In this document: piece after piece, positions 33,759 through 45,806 of the stretch
How positions within the stretch are numbered: position 1 is the first letter of the stretch
Layout: each line of letters starts with the position of its first letter
Assembly: GCA_030998225.1 (NCBI GenBank)
Contig: JAPYXD010000700.1
Coordinates: 806,001-870,000 of the forward strand
Length of the DNA stretch: 64,000 bases
Reading direction: 5' to 3'
Origin: Diplolepis rosae
Lineage: Eukaryota > Arthropoda > Insecta > Hymenoptera > Diplolepididae
Translations under genes and position numbers: made by a program
The notes under the pieces: generated by a model
The model's input: the letters and a program-made list of their open reading frames with translations, nothing else
Databases searched by the model: none
What the model was told of the DNA's origin: nothing

Positions 33759-35607
33759 TTCGCGCATCACTTAGCCACCTTATTTAAAGTCAGAGTCCGG
33801 AAATCTCGCGTATTACTTGGCCACTTTATAAAAATTCTTATACTCCCTAGGAATTCGCTCATTATTTGGCCATTCTTTTCAGGACAGACTTCGTTTAACT
33901 CGCGTATTACGAGTCCACTTGTGTTTTTATATCAGTCCTGTGGTCCATTGAACTCGCGCATTACTTGGCCACGTTACTTAAAGTCAGAGTCCGGAAATCT
34001 CGCGTATTATTTGGTCACTTTACAACAATTCTTATACTCCTAGGAATTCGCGCATCACTTAGCCACCTTATTTAAAGTTATAGTCCGGAAATCTCGCGTA
34101 TTACTTGGCCACTTTAGAAAAATTCTTATACTCCTCAGAATTCGCGCATTACTTGGCCACTCTTTTCAGGACAGACTTCGTTTAACTCGCGTCTTACGAA
34201 GCCAATTATGTATTTACTTCAGTCCTGTGGTCCATTGAACTCGCGCATTACTTGGCCACCTTACTTAAAGTCAGAGTCCGGGAATCTCGCGTATTACTTG
34301 GCCACTTTATAAAAATTCTTATACTGCTAACAATTCGCGCATTACTTGGCCACTCTTTGCAGGACAGACTTCGTTCAACTCGCATATTACGACGCCACTT
34401 ATGTATTTATATCAGTCCTGAGGTCCACTGAACTCGCGCATTACTTGATCACCTTACTTAATGTCATAGTCCGGAAATCTCGCGTATTACTTGGCCACTT
34501 TACTCCTAAGAATTCGCGCATTACTTGACCACACTTTTCAGGACAGACTTCGTTTAACTCGCGTATTACGAGGACAATTATGTAATTACATCAGTACTGT
34601 TGTCCATTGAACTCGCGCATTACTTGGCCACCTTACTTAAAATCAGATTCCGGCAATCTCGCGTATTACTTGTCTACTTTAGAAAAATTCTTATACTCCT
34701 AAGAATTCGCGCATTACTTGGCCACTCTTCTCAGTACAGACTTAGTTTAACTCGCGTATTACGAGGCCAATTATGTATTTACATCAGCCCCGTGGTCCAT
34801 TAAACTCGCGCATTACTTGGTCACCTTACTTAAAGTCAGAGTCCGGAAATCTCGCGTATTAGTTGGTCACTTTACAACAATTCTTATACTCCTAGGAATT
34901 CGCGCATTACTTGGCCATTCTTTTCAGGACAGACTTCGTTCAACTCGCATATTACGACGCCACTTATGTATTTATATCAGTCCTGAGGTCCACTGAACTC
35001 GCGCATTACTTGATCACCTTACTTAATGTCATAGTCCGGAAATCTCGCGTATTACTTGGCCACTTTACTCCTAAGAATTCGCGCATTACTTGACCACACT
35101 TTTCAGGACAGACTTCGTTTAACTCGCGTATTACGAGGCCAATTATGTAATTACATCAGTCCTGTTGTCCATTAAACTCGCGCATTACTTGGCCACCTTA
35201 CTTAAAGTCAGAGTCCGGAAATCTCGCGTATTACTTGTCTACTTTAGAAAAATTCTTATACTCCTAAGAATTCGCGCATTACTTGGCCACTCTTCTCAGT
35301 ACAGACTTAGTTTAACTCGCGTATTACGAGGCCAATTATGTATTTACATCAGCCCCGTGGTCCATTAAACTCGCGCATTACTTGGCAACCCTATTTAAAG
35401 TCAGAGTCCGGAAATCTCGCGTATTACTTGGCCACTTTAGAAAAATTCTTATACTCCTAAGAATTCGCGCATTACTCGGCCACTCTTTTCAGTACAGACT
35501 TCGTTTAACTCGCGTATTACGAGGCCACTTATGTATTTACATCAGCCCTGTGGTCCATTAAACTCGCGCATTACTTGATCACCTTACTTAAAGTCAGAGT
35601 CCGGAAA
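33759..35607 (+). repeat. Mosaic of domain I and II monomers
   Basis: After cassette copy 3 the array returns for a stretch to domain I-type units (TGCTAACAA, short B subunits, TTGACCACACTTTTC) alternating with the TTGTCTACTTTAG type. Two perfect palindromes ATGTAATTACAT lie at 34580 and 35145, about 565 bp apart, within a repeat at that offset. No gene is seen. Confidence 0.75.
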
Positions 35608-36500
35608 TCTCGTGTATTACTTGGCCACATTAGAAAAATCCTTATACTCCTATCAATTCGCGTATTACTTGGCCACCGTACTTATAGTCAGAGTACGAAA
35701 ATCTCGCGCATTACTTGGCCACTTTACAACAATTCTTATACTCCTAGGAATTCGCTCATTATTTGGCCATTCTTTTCAGGACGGTCTTCGTTTAACTCGC
35801 GTATTACGAGTCCACTTGTGTTTTTATATCAGTCCTGTGGTCCATTGAACTCGCGCATTACTTGGCCACGTTACTTAAAGTCAGAGTCCGGAAATCTCGC
35901 GTATTAGTTGGTCACTTTACAACAATTCTTATACTCCTAGGAATTCGCGCATTACTTGGCCATTCTTTTCAGGACGGTCTTCGTTTAACTCGCGTATTAC
36001 GAGGCCACTTGTGTTTTTATATCAGTCCTGTGGTCCATTAAACTCGCGCATTACTTGGCCACCTTACTTAAAGTCAGAGTCCGGAAATCTCGCGTATTAC
36101 TTGGCCACTTTATAAAAATTGTCATACACCTAAGAATTAGTGCATAACTTGGCCACCTTACTTAAAGTCAGAGTACGGAAATCTTGCGTATTACTTGGCC
36201 ACTTTATATAAACATTCTTAGACTAATAAGAATTCGCGCATCACTTAGCCACCTTATTTAAAGTCAGAGTCCGGAAATCTCGCGTATTACTGGGCGACTT
36301 TAGAAAAATTCTTATACTCCTCAGAATTCGCGCATTACTTGGCCACTCTTTTCAGGACAGACTTCGTTTAACTCGCGTCTTACGAGGCCAATTATGTATT
36401 TAAATCAGTCCTGTGGTCCATTGAACTCGCGCATTACTTGACCACCTTACTTAAAGTCAGAGTCCGGAATCTCGCGTATTACTTGGACACTTTAGAAAAA
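35608..36500 (+). repeat. 3,263-bp-offset duplication, copy 2
   Basis: Second copy of 32345-33237. The two start in different upstream contexts: cassette subunits upstream of copy 1, ordinary D and A subunits upstream of this one. Confidence 0.72.
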
Positions 36501-36563
36501 TTGTCATACACCTAAGAATTAGCGCATAACTTGGCCACCTTATTTAAAGTCAGAGTCCGGTAA

Positions 36564-37428
36564 TCTCGCGTATTACAGCAGTCCTGTGGTCCATTGAACT
36601 CGCGCATTACTTGGCCACCTTACTTAAAGTCAGAGTCCGGAAATCTCGCGTATTACTTGGCCACTTTATAAAAATTGTCATACACCTAAGAATTAGTGCA
36701 TAACTTGGCCACCTTACTTAAAGTCAGAGTACGGAAATCTTGCGTATTACTTGGCCACTTCATATAAACATTCTTAGACTAATAAGAATGCGCGCATTAC
36801 TTGGCCACATTATTTAAAGTCAGAGTCCGGAAATCTCGCGCATTATTTACCACATACCTTAAAGTCAGAGTCAGAAAATCTCGCGTATTACTTGGTCATT
36901 TCAGAAAGATTATTATACCCCTAAGAATTCGCGCATTGCTTGGCCACCTTATTTAAAGTCAGAGTCCGGAAAGCTCATGTATTACTTGGCCACATTAGAA
37001 AAATCCTTATACTCCTATCAATTCGCGTATTACTTGGCCACCGTACTTATAGTCAGAGTACGAAAATCTCGCGCATTACTTGGCCACTTTACAACAATTC
37101 TTATACTCCTAGGAATTCGCTCATTATTTGGCCATTCTTTTCAGGACGGTCTTCGTTTAACTCGCGTATTACGAGGCCACTTGTGTTTTTATATCAGTCG
37201 TGTGGTCCATTGAACTCGCGCATTACTTGGCCACGTTACTTAAAGTCAGAGTCCGGAAATCTCGCGTATTAGTTGGTCACTTTACAACAATTCTTATACT
37301 CCTAGGAATTCGCGCATTACTTGGCCATTCTTTTCAGGACGGTCTTCGTTTAACTCGCGTATTACGAGGCCACTTGTGTTTTTATATCAGTCCTGTGGTC
37401 CATTAAACTCGCGCATTATTCGGCCACC
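36564..37428 (+). repeat. 4,628-bp-offset duplication, copy 2
   Basis: Second copy of 31936-32800, holding cassette copy 4. Confidence 0.75.
36645..37021 (+). repeat. Diverged A/B cassette, copy 4
   Basis: Full-length 377 bp, 4,628 bp after copy 2 and inside the matching block 36564-37428. Confidence 0.88.
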
Positions 37429-38049
37429 TTACTTAAAGTCAGAGTCCGGAATCTCGCGTATTACTTGGACACTTTAGAAAAATTCTTATACTCCTAAGAA
37501 TTCGCGCATTACTTGGCAACCTTATTTAAAGTCAGAGTGCGGAAATCTCGCGTATTACAGCAGTCCTGTGGTCCATTGAACTCGCGCATTACTTGGCCAC
37601 CTTACTTAAAGTCAGAGTCCGGAAATCTCGCGTATTACTTGGACACTTTATAAAAATTCTTATACTCCTGAGAATTCGCGCATCACTTAGCCACCTTATT
37701 TAAAGTCAGAGTCCGGTAATCTCGCGTATTACTTGGCCACTTTAGAAAAATTCTTATTCTCCTAAGAATTCGCGCATTACTTGGACACTCCTTTCAGTAC
37801 ATACTTCGTTTAACTCGCGTATTACGAGGCCACATGTGTTTTTACATCAGTCCTGTTGTCCATTGAACTCGCGCATTACTTGACCACCTTACTTAAAGTC
37901 AGAGTCCGGTAATCTCGCGTATTACTTGGCCACTTTAGAAAAATTCTTTTACTCCTCAGAATTCGCGCATTACTTGGCCACTCTTTTCAGGACATACTTC
38001 GTTTAACTCGCGTCTTACGAGGACAATTATGTATTTACATCAGCCCCGT

Positions 38050-39203
38050 GGTCCATTAAACTCGCGCTTTACTTGGCAACCCTATTTAAAGTCAGAGTCC
38101 GGAAATCTCGCGTATTACTTGGCCACTTTAGAAAAATTCTTATACTCCTAAGAATTCGAGCATTACTTGGCCACTCTTTTCAGTACAGACTTCGTTTAAC
38201 TCGCGTATTACGAGGCCAATTATGTAATTACATCAGTCCTGTTGTCCATTGAACTCGCGCATTACTTGGCCACCTTACTTAAAATCAGATTCCGGCAATC
38301 TCGCGTATTACTTGTCTACTTTAGAAAAATTCTTATACTCCTAAGAATTCGCGCATTACTTGGCCACTCTTCTCAGTACAGACTTAGTTTAACTCGCGTA
38401 TTACGAGGCCAATTATGTATTTACATCAGCCCCGTGGTCCATTAAACTCGCGCATTACTTGGCAACCCTATTTAAAGTCAGAGTCCGGTAATCTCGCGTA
38501 TTACTTGGCCACTTTAGAAAAATTCTTATACTCCTAAGAATTCGCGCATTACTCGGCCACTCTTTTCAGTACAGACTTCGTTTAACTCGCGTATTACGAG
38601 GCCACTTATGTATTTACATCAGCCGTGTGGTCCATTAAACTCGCGCATTACTTGGCAACCTTATTTAAAGTCAGAGTCCGGTAATCTCGCGTATTACTTG
38701 GCCACTTTAGAAAAATTCTTATACTCCTACGAATTCGCGCATTACTTGGCCACACTTTTCAGAACGGACTTCGTTTAACTCGCGCATTAGGAGACCACTT
38801 AGGTTTTTATGTCAGTCCTGAGGTCCATTGAACTCGCGCATTACTTGGCCACCCAACTTAAAGTCAGAGTCCGGAAATCTCGCGTATTACTTTGCCACTT
38901 TATAAAAATTGTCATACACCTAAGAATTAGCGCATAACTTGGCCACCTTACTTAAAGTCAGAGTACGGAAATCTTGCGTATTACTTGGCCACTTTATATA
39001 AACATTCTTAGACTAATAAGAATGCGCGCATTACTTGGCCACATTATTTAAAGTCAGAGTCCGGAAATCTCGCGCATTATTTGCCACATACCTTAAAGTC
39101 AGAGTCAGAAAATCTCGCGTATTACTTGGCCATTTTAGAAAGATTATTATACCCCTAAGAATTCGCGCATTGCTTTGCCACCTTATTTAAAGTCAGAGTC
39201 CGG
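38050..39203 (+). repeat. 1,394-bp-offset duplication, copy 1
   Basis: It matches 39444-40597 and includes the palindrome at 38222 and cassette copy 5. The match ends where the cassette of this copy jumps to a D subunit. Confidence 0.78.
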
Positions 39204-39207
39204 TAAT
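38879..39207 (+). repeat. Diverged A/B cassette, copy 5, last subunit replaced
   Basis: The first seven subunits are present, but after the seventh (ending CGGTAAT) the array jumps to a D subunit instead of the final B. The join lies within the shared CTCGCGTATTAC core, so it looks like a recombination product. Confidence 0.85.
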
Positions 39208-39443
39208 CTCGCGTATTACGAGGCCAATTATGTATTTACATCAGCCCCGTGGTCCATTAAACTCGCGCATTACTTGGCAACCCTATTTAAAGTCAGAGTC
39301 CGGTAATCTCGCGTATTACTTGGCCACTTTAGAAAAATTCTTATACTCCTAAGAATTCGCGCATTACTCGGCCACTCTTTTCAGTACAGACTTCGTTTAA
39401 CTCGCGTATTACGAGGCCACTTATGTATTTACATCAGCCGTGT

Positions 39444-40597
39444 GGTCCATTAAACTCGCGCATTACTTGGCAACCCTATTTAAAGTCAGAGTCCGGAAAT
39501 CTCGCGTATTACTTGGCCACTTTAGAAAAATTCTTATACTCCTAAGAATTCGAGCATTACTTGGCCACTCTTTTCAGTACAGACTTCGTTTAACTCGCAT
39601 ATTACGAGGCCAATTATGTAATTACATCAGTCCTGTTGTCCATTGAACTCGCGCATTACTTGGCCACCTTACTTAAAATCAGATTCCGGCAATCTCGCGT
39701 ATTACTTGTCTACTTTAGAAAAATTCTTATACTCCTAAGAATTCGCGCATTACTTGGCCACTCTTCTCAGTACAGACTTAGTTTAACTCGCGTATTACGA
39801 GGCCAATTATGTATTTACATCAGCCCCGTGGTCCATTAAACTCGCGCATTACTTGGCAACCCTATTTAAAGTCAGAGTCCGGTAATCTCGCGTATTACTT
39901 GGCCACTTTAGAAAAATTCTTATACTCCTAAGAATTCGCGCATTACTCGGCCACTCTTTTCAGTACAGACTTCGTTTAACTCGCGTATTACGAGGCCACT
40001 TATGTATTTACATCAGCCGTGTGGTCCATTAAACTCGCGCATTACTTGGCAACCTTATTTAAAGTCAGAGTCCGGTAATCTCGCGTATTACTTGGCCACT
40101 TTAGAAAAATTCTTATACTCCTACGAATTCGCGCATTACTTGGCCACACTTTTCAGAACAGACTTCGTTTAACTCGCGCATTACGAGACCACTTAGGTTT
40201 TTATGTCAGTCCTGAGGTCCATTGAACTCGCGCATTACTTGGCCACCCAACTTAAAGTCAGAGTCCGGAAATCTCGCGAATTACTTGGCCACTTTATAAA
40301 AATTGTCATACACCTAAGAATTAGCGCATAACTTGGCCACCTTACTTAAAGTCAGAGTACGGAAATCTTGCGTATTACTTGGCCACTTTATATAAACATT
40401 CTTAGACTAATAAGAATGCGCGCATTACTTGGCCACATTATTTAAAGTCAGAGTCCGGAAATCTCGCGCATTATTTGCCACATACCTTAAAGTCAGAGTC
40501 AGAAAATCTCGCGTATTACTTGGCCATTTTAGAAAGATTATTATACCCCTAAGAATTCGCGCATTGCTTGGCCACCTTATTTAAAGTCAGAGTCCGG
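39444..40597 (+). repeat. 1,394-bp-offset duplication, copy 2
   Basis: Second copy of 38050-39203; it also forms part of the 4,195-bp-offset pair (39450-41095 with 43645-45290). Confidence 0.78.
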
Positions 40598-40649
40598 AAA
40601 GCTCATGTATTACTTGGCCACATTAGAAAAATCCTTATACTCCTATCAA
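40273..40649 (+). repeat. Diverged A/B cassette, copy 6
   Basis: Full-length 377 bp, 1,394 bp after copy 5. It opens CTCGCGAATT and reads TTTGCCACATACC in the fifth subunit. Confidence 0.88.
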
Positions 40650-41316
40650 TTCGCGTATTACTTGGCCACCGTACTTATAGTCAGAGTACGAAAATCTCGC
40701 GCATTACTTGGCCACTTTACAACAATTCTTATACTCCTAGGAATTCGCTCATTATTTGGCCATTCTTTTCAGGACGGACTTCGTTTAACTCGCGTATTAC
40801 GAGGCCACTTGTGTTTTTATATCAGTCCTGTGGTCCATTGAACTCGCGCATTACTTGGCCACCTTACTTAAAGTCAGAGTCCGGAAATCTCGCGTATTAG
40901 TTGGCCACTTTACAACAATTCTTATACTCCTAGGAATTCGCGCATTACTTGGCCAATCTTTTCAGGACGGGCTTAGTTTAACTCGCGTATTACGAGGCCC
41001 CTTGTGTTTTTATATCAGTCCTGTGGTCCATTAAACTCGCGCATTACTTGGTCACCTTACTTAAAGTCAGAGTCCGGAAATCTCGCGTATTAGTTGGTCA
41101 CTTTAAAACAATTCTTATACTCCTAGGAATTCGCGCATTACTTGGCCATTCTTTTCAGGACGGTCTTCGTTTAACTCGCGTATTACGAGGCCACTTGTGT
41201 TTTTATATCAGTCGTGTGGTCCATTGAACTCGCGCATTACTTGGCCACCTTACTTAAAGTCAGAGTCGGGAAATCTCGCGTATTAGTTGGTCACTTTACA
41301 ACAATTCTTATACTCC

Positions 41317-41322
41317 ATCTAT
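41317..41322 (+). other. Cluster of five transversions at a B/C junction
   Basis: TACTCCATCTATTTCG stands where related copies (for example 46512 onwards) read TACTCCTAGGAATTCG. Five of six positions are changed, all transversions, and the EcoRI site is lost. Confidence 0.75.
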
Positions 41323-41611
41323 TTCGCGCATTACTTGGCCATTCTTTTCAGGACGGTCTTCGTTTAACTCGCGTATTACGAGGCCACTTGTGTTTTTATA
41401 TCAGTCCTGTGGTCCATTAAACTCGCGCATTACTTGGCCACCTTACTTAAAGTCAGAGTCCGGAAATCTCGCGTATTACTTGGCCACTTTATAAAAATTG
41501 TCATACACCTAAGAATTAGTGCATAACTTGGCCACCTTACTTAAAGTCAGAGTACGGAAATCTTGCGTATTACTTGGCCACTTTATATATACATTCTTAG
41601 ACTAATAAGAA

Positions 41612-41997
41612 TTCGCGCATTACTTGGCCACCTTATTTAAAGTCGGAGTCCGGAAATCTCGCGTATTAGTTGGTCACTTTAAAAAAATTCTTATACTCCT
41701 AAGAATTCGCGCATTACTTGGCCACTCTTTTCAGTATAGACTTCGTTTAACTCGCGTATTACGAGGCCACATAAGTATTTATATCAGTCCTGTGGTCCAT
41801 TGAACTTGCGCATTACTTGGCCACCTTATTTAAAGTCGGAGTCCGGAAATCTCGCGTATTAGTTGGTCACTTTAAAAAAATTCTTATACTCCTAAGAATT
41901 CGCGCATTACTTGGCCACTCTTTTCAGTATAGACTTCGTTTAACTCGCGTATTACGAGGCCACATAAGTATTTATATCAGTCCTGTGGTCCATTGAA
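41612..41997 (+). repeat. Two adjacent 193-bp monomers, nearly identical
   Basis: Units start at 41612 and 41805, exactly 193 bp apart, and share the private variants GTCGGAGTCC, TTTAAAAAAATTC, CAGTATAGAC and CCACATAAGTATTT. A matching pair lies 5,201 bp downstream (46813-47198). This is the smallest-scale recent duplication in domain II. Confidence 0.88.
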
Positions 41998-42570
41998 CTC
42001 GCGCATTACTTGGCCACCTTACTTAAAGTCAGAGTCCGGAAATCTCGGGTATTACTTGGACACTTTATTAAAATTCTTATACTCCTGAGAATTCGCCCAT
42101 AACTTGGCCACCTTACTTAAAGTCAGAGTCCGGAAATCTTGCGTATTACTTGGCCACTTTATACAAACATTCTTATACTCCTAGGAATTCGCGCATTACT
42201 TGGCCATTCTTTTCAGGACGGTCTTCGTTTAACTCGCGTATTACGAGGCCACTTGTGTTTTTATATCAGTCCTGTGGTCCATTGAACTCGCGCATTACTT
42301 GGCCACCTTACTTAAAGTCAGAGTCCGGAAATCTCGCGTATTAGTTGGTCACTTTACAACAATTCTTATACTCCTAGGAATTCGCGCATTACTTGGCCAT
42401 TCTTTTCAGGACGGTCTTCGTTTAACTCGCGTATTACGAGGCCACTTGTGTTTTTATATCAGTCCTGTGGTCCATTGAACTCGCGCATTACTTGGCCACC
42501 TTACTTAAAGTCAGAGTCCGGAAATCTCGCGTATTACTTGGACACTTTATAAAAATTCTTATACTCCTGA

Positions 42571-45500
42571 GAATTCGCGCATTACTTGGCCACTCTTCTC
42601 AGTACAGACGTAGTTTAACTCGCGTATTACGAGGCCACTCTTTGCAGGACAGACTTCGTTCACCTCGCGTATTACGACGCCACCTATGTATTTATATCAG
42701 TCCTGAGGTCCACTGAACTCGCGCATTACTTGATCACCTTACTTAATGTCATAGTCTGGAAATCTCGCGTATTACTTAGCCACTTTACTCCTAAGAATTC
42801 GTCGATTACTTGACCACACTTTTCAGGTCAGACTTCGTTTACCTCGCGTATTACGACGCCTTTTATGTATTTATATCAGGCCTGTGTTCCCCTGAACTCG
42901 CGCATTACTTGATCACCTTACTTAAAGTCAGAGTCCGGAAATCTCGCGTATTACTTGGACACTTTATAAAAACTCTTATACTCCTGAGAATTCGCGCATC
43001 ACTTAGCCACCTTATTTAAAGTCAGAGTCCGGTAATCTCGCGTATTACTTGGCCACTTTAGAAAAATTCTTATTCTCCTAAGAATTCGCGCATTACTTGG
43101 ACACTCCTTTCAGTACATACTTCGTTTAACTCGCGTATTACGAGGCCACATGTGTTTTTACATCAGTCCTGTTGTCCATTGAACTCGCGCATTACTTGAT
43201 CACCTTACTTAATGTCATAGTCTGGAAATCTCGCGTATTACTTAGCCACTTTACTCCTAAGAATTCGTCGATTACTTGACCACACTTTTCAGGTCAGACT
43301 TCGTTTAACTCGCGTATTACGACGCCTTTTATGTATTTATATCAGGCCTGTGTTCCCCTGAACTCGCGCATTACTTGATCACCTTACTTAAAGTCAGAGT
43401 CCGGAAATCTCGCGTATTACTTGGACACTTTATAAAAACTCTTATACTCCTGAGAATTCGCGCATCACTTAGCCACCTTATTTAAAGTCAGAGTCCGGAA
43501 ATCTCGCGTATTACTTGGCCACTTTAGAAAAATTCTTTTACTCCTCAGAATTCGCGCATTACTTGGCCACTCTTTTCAGGACATACTTCGTTTAACTCGC
43601 GTCTTACGAGGCCAATTATGTATTTACATCAGCCCCGTGGTCCATTAAACTCGCGCATTACTTGGCAACCCTATTTAAAGTCAGAGTCCGGAAATCTCGC
43701 GTATTACTTGGCCACTTTAGAAAAATTCTTATACTCCTAAGAATTCGAGCATTACTTGGCCACTCTTTTCAGTACAGACTTCGTTTAACTCGCGTATTAC
43801 GAGGCCAATTATGTAATTACATCAGTCCTGTTGTCCATTGAACTCGCGCATTACTTGGCCACCTTACTTAAAATCAGATTCCGGCAATCTCGCGTATTAC
43901 TTGTCTACTTTAGAAAAATTCTTATACTCCTAAGAATTCGCGCATTACTTGGCCACTCTTCTCAGTACAGACTTAGTTTAACTCGCGTATTACGAGGCCA
44001 ATTATGTATTTACATCAGCCCCGTGGTCCATTAAACTCGCGCATTACTTGGCAACCCTATTTAAAGTCAGAGTCCGGTAATCTCGCGTATTACTTGGCCA
44101 CTTTAGAAAAATTCTTATACTCCTAAGAATTCGCGCATTACTCGGCCACTCTTTTCAGTACAGACTTCGTTTAACTCGCGTATTACGAGGCCACTTATGT
44201 ATTTACATCAGCCCTGTGGTCCATTAAACTCGCGCATTACTTGGCAACCTTATTTAAAGTCAGAGTCCGGTAATCTCGCGTATTACTTGGCCACTTTAGA
44301 AAAATTCTTATACTCCTACGAATTCGCGCATTACTTGGCCACACTTTTCAGAACAGACTTCGTTTAACTCGCGCATTACGAGACCACTTAGGTTTTTATG
44401 TCAGTCCTGAGGTCCATTGAACTCGCGCATTACTTGGCCACCCTACTTAAAGTCAGAGTCCGGAAATCTCGCGTATTACTTGGCCACTTTATAAAAATTG
44501 TCATACACCTAAGAATTAGCGCATAACTTGGCCACCTTACTTAAAGTCAGAGTACGGAAATCTTGCGTATTACTTGGCCACTTTATATAAACATTCTTAG
44601 ACTAATAAGAATGCGCGCATTACTTGGCCACATTATTTAAAGTCAGAGTCCGGAAATCTCGCGCATTATTTACCACATACCTTAAAGTCAGAGTCAGAAA
44701 ATCTCGCGTATTACTTGGCCATTTTAGAAAGATTATTATACCCCTAAGAATTCGCGCATTGCTTGGCCACCTTATTTAAAGTCAGAGTCCGGAAAGCTCA
44801 TGTATTACTTGGCCACATTAGAAAAATCCTTATACTCCTATCAATTCGCGTATTACTTGGCCACCGTACTTATAGTCAGAGTACGAAAATCTCGCGCATT
44901 ACTTGGCCACTTTACAACAATTCTTATACTCCTAGGAATTCGCTCATTATTTGGCCATTCTTTTCAGGACGGACTTCGTTTAACTCGCGTATTACGAGTC
45001 CACTTGTGTTTTTATATCAGTCCTGTGGTCCATTGAACTCGCGCATTACTTGGCCACGTTACTTAAAGTCAGAGTCCGGAAATCTCGCGTATTAGTTGGC
45101 CACTTTACAACAATTCTTATACTCCTAGGAATTCGCGCATTACTTGGCCAATCTTTTCAGGACGGGCTTAGTTTAACTCGCGTATTACGAGGCCCCTTGT
45201 GTTTTTATATCAGTCCTGTGGTCCATTAAACTCGCGCATTACTTGGTCACCTTACTTATAGTCAGAGTCCGGAAATCTCGCGTATTAGTTGGCCACTTTA
45301 CAACAATTCTTATACTCCTAAGAATTCGCGCATTACTTGGCCACTCTTTGCAGGACAGACTTCGTTCAACTCGCGCATTACTTGGCCACACTTTGCAGGA
45401 CAGACTTCGTTCAACTCGCGTATTACGACGCCACCTATGTATTATATCAGTCCTGAGGTCCACTGATCTCGTGCATTACTTGATGACCTTACTTAATGTC

Positions 45501-45806
45501 AGAGTCCGGAATTCTCGCGTATTAGTTGGCCACTTTACAACAATTCTTATACTCCTAGGAATTCGCGCATTACTTGGCCATTCTTTTCAGGACGGACTTC
45601 GTTTAACTCGCGTATTACGAGGCCACTTGTGTTTTTATATCAGTCGTGTGGTCCATTGAACTCGCGCATTACTTGGCCACATTACTTAAAGTCAGAGTCC
45701 GGAAATCTCGCGTATTAGTTGGTCACTTTACAACAATTCTTATACTCCTAGGAATTCGCGCATTACTTGGCCATTCTTTTCAGGACGGTCTTCGTTTAAC
45801 TCGCGT
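42571..45806 (+). repeat. 5,295-bp-offset duplication, copy 1
   Basis: It matches 47866-51101 over about 3.2 kb, including a nested 466-bp-offset duplication (about 42715-43035 and 43181-43501), the palindrome at 43811, cassette copy 7 and the C-C pair at 45325. Private variants CAGGTCAGAC and CTGTGTTCCCCTGAAC are shared with the downstream copy. Confidence 0.85.
44468..44844 (+). repeat. Diverged A/B cassette, copy 7
   Basis: Full-length 377 bp, 4,195 bp after copy 6, with TTTACCACATACC in the fifth subunit. Confidence 0.88.

Noticed and set aside
45239..45463. 74-codon open frame on the minus strand, repeated at 55000, 55623, 58112 and 58735
   Set aside because: It is antisense to the same C-C pair region and is present only because the block was duplicated. 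It is rich in repeated WPSNAR and SLSCK strings that mirror the C subunit.
45243..45659. 138-codon open frame on the plus strand, repeated at 55004, 55627, 58116 and 58739
   Set aside because: The peptide is a translation of successive A-B-C-C-D subunits (recurring LLGH, RVLVGHF and LCI strings). It has no domain, no plausible initiation context and no conserved end, and its copies come from block duplication. A GC-containing core that lacks stops in some frames explains the length.
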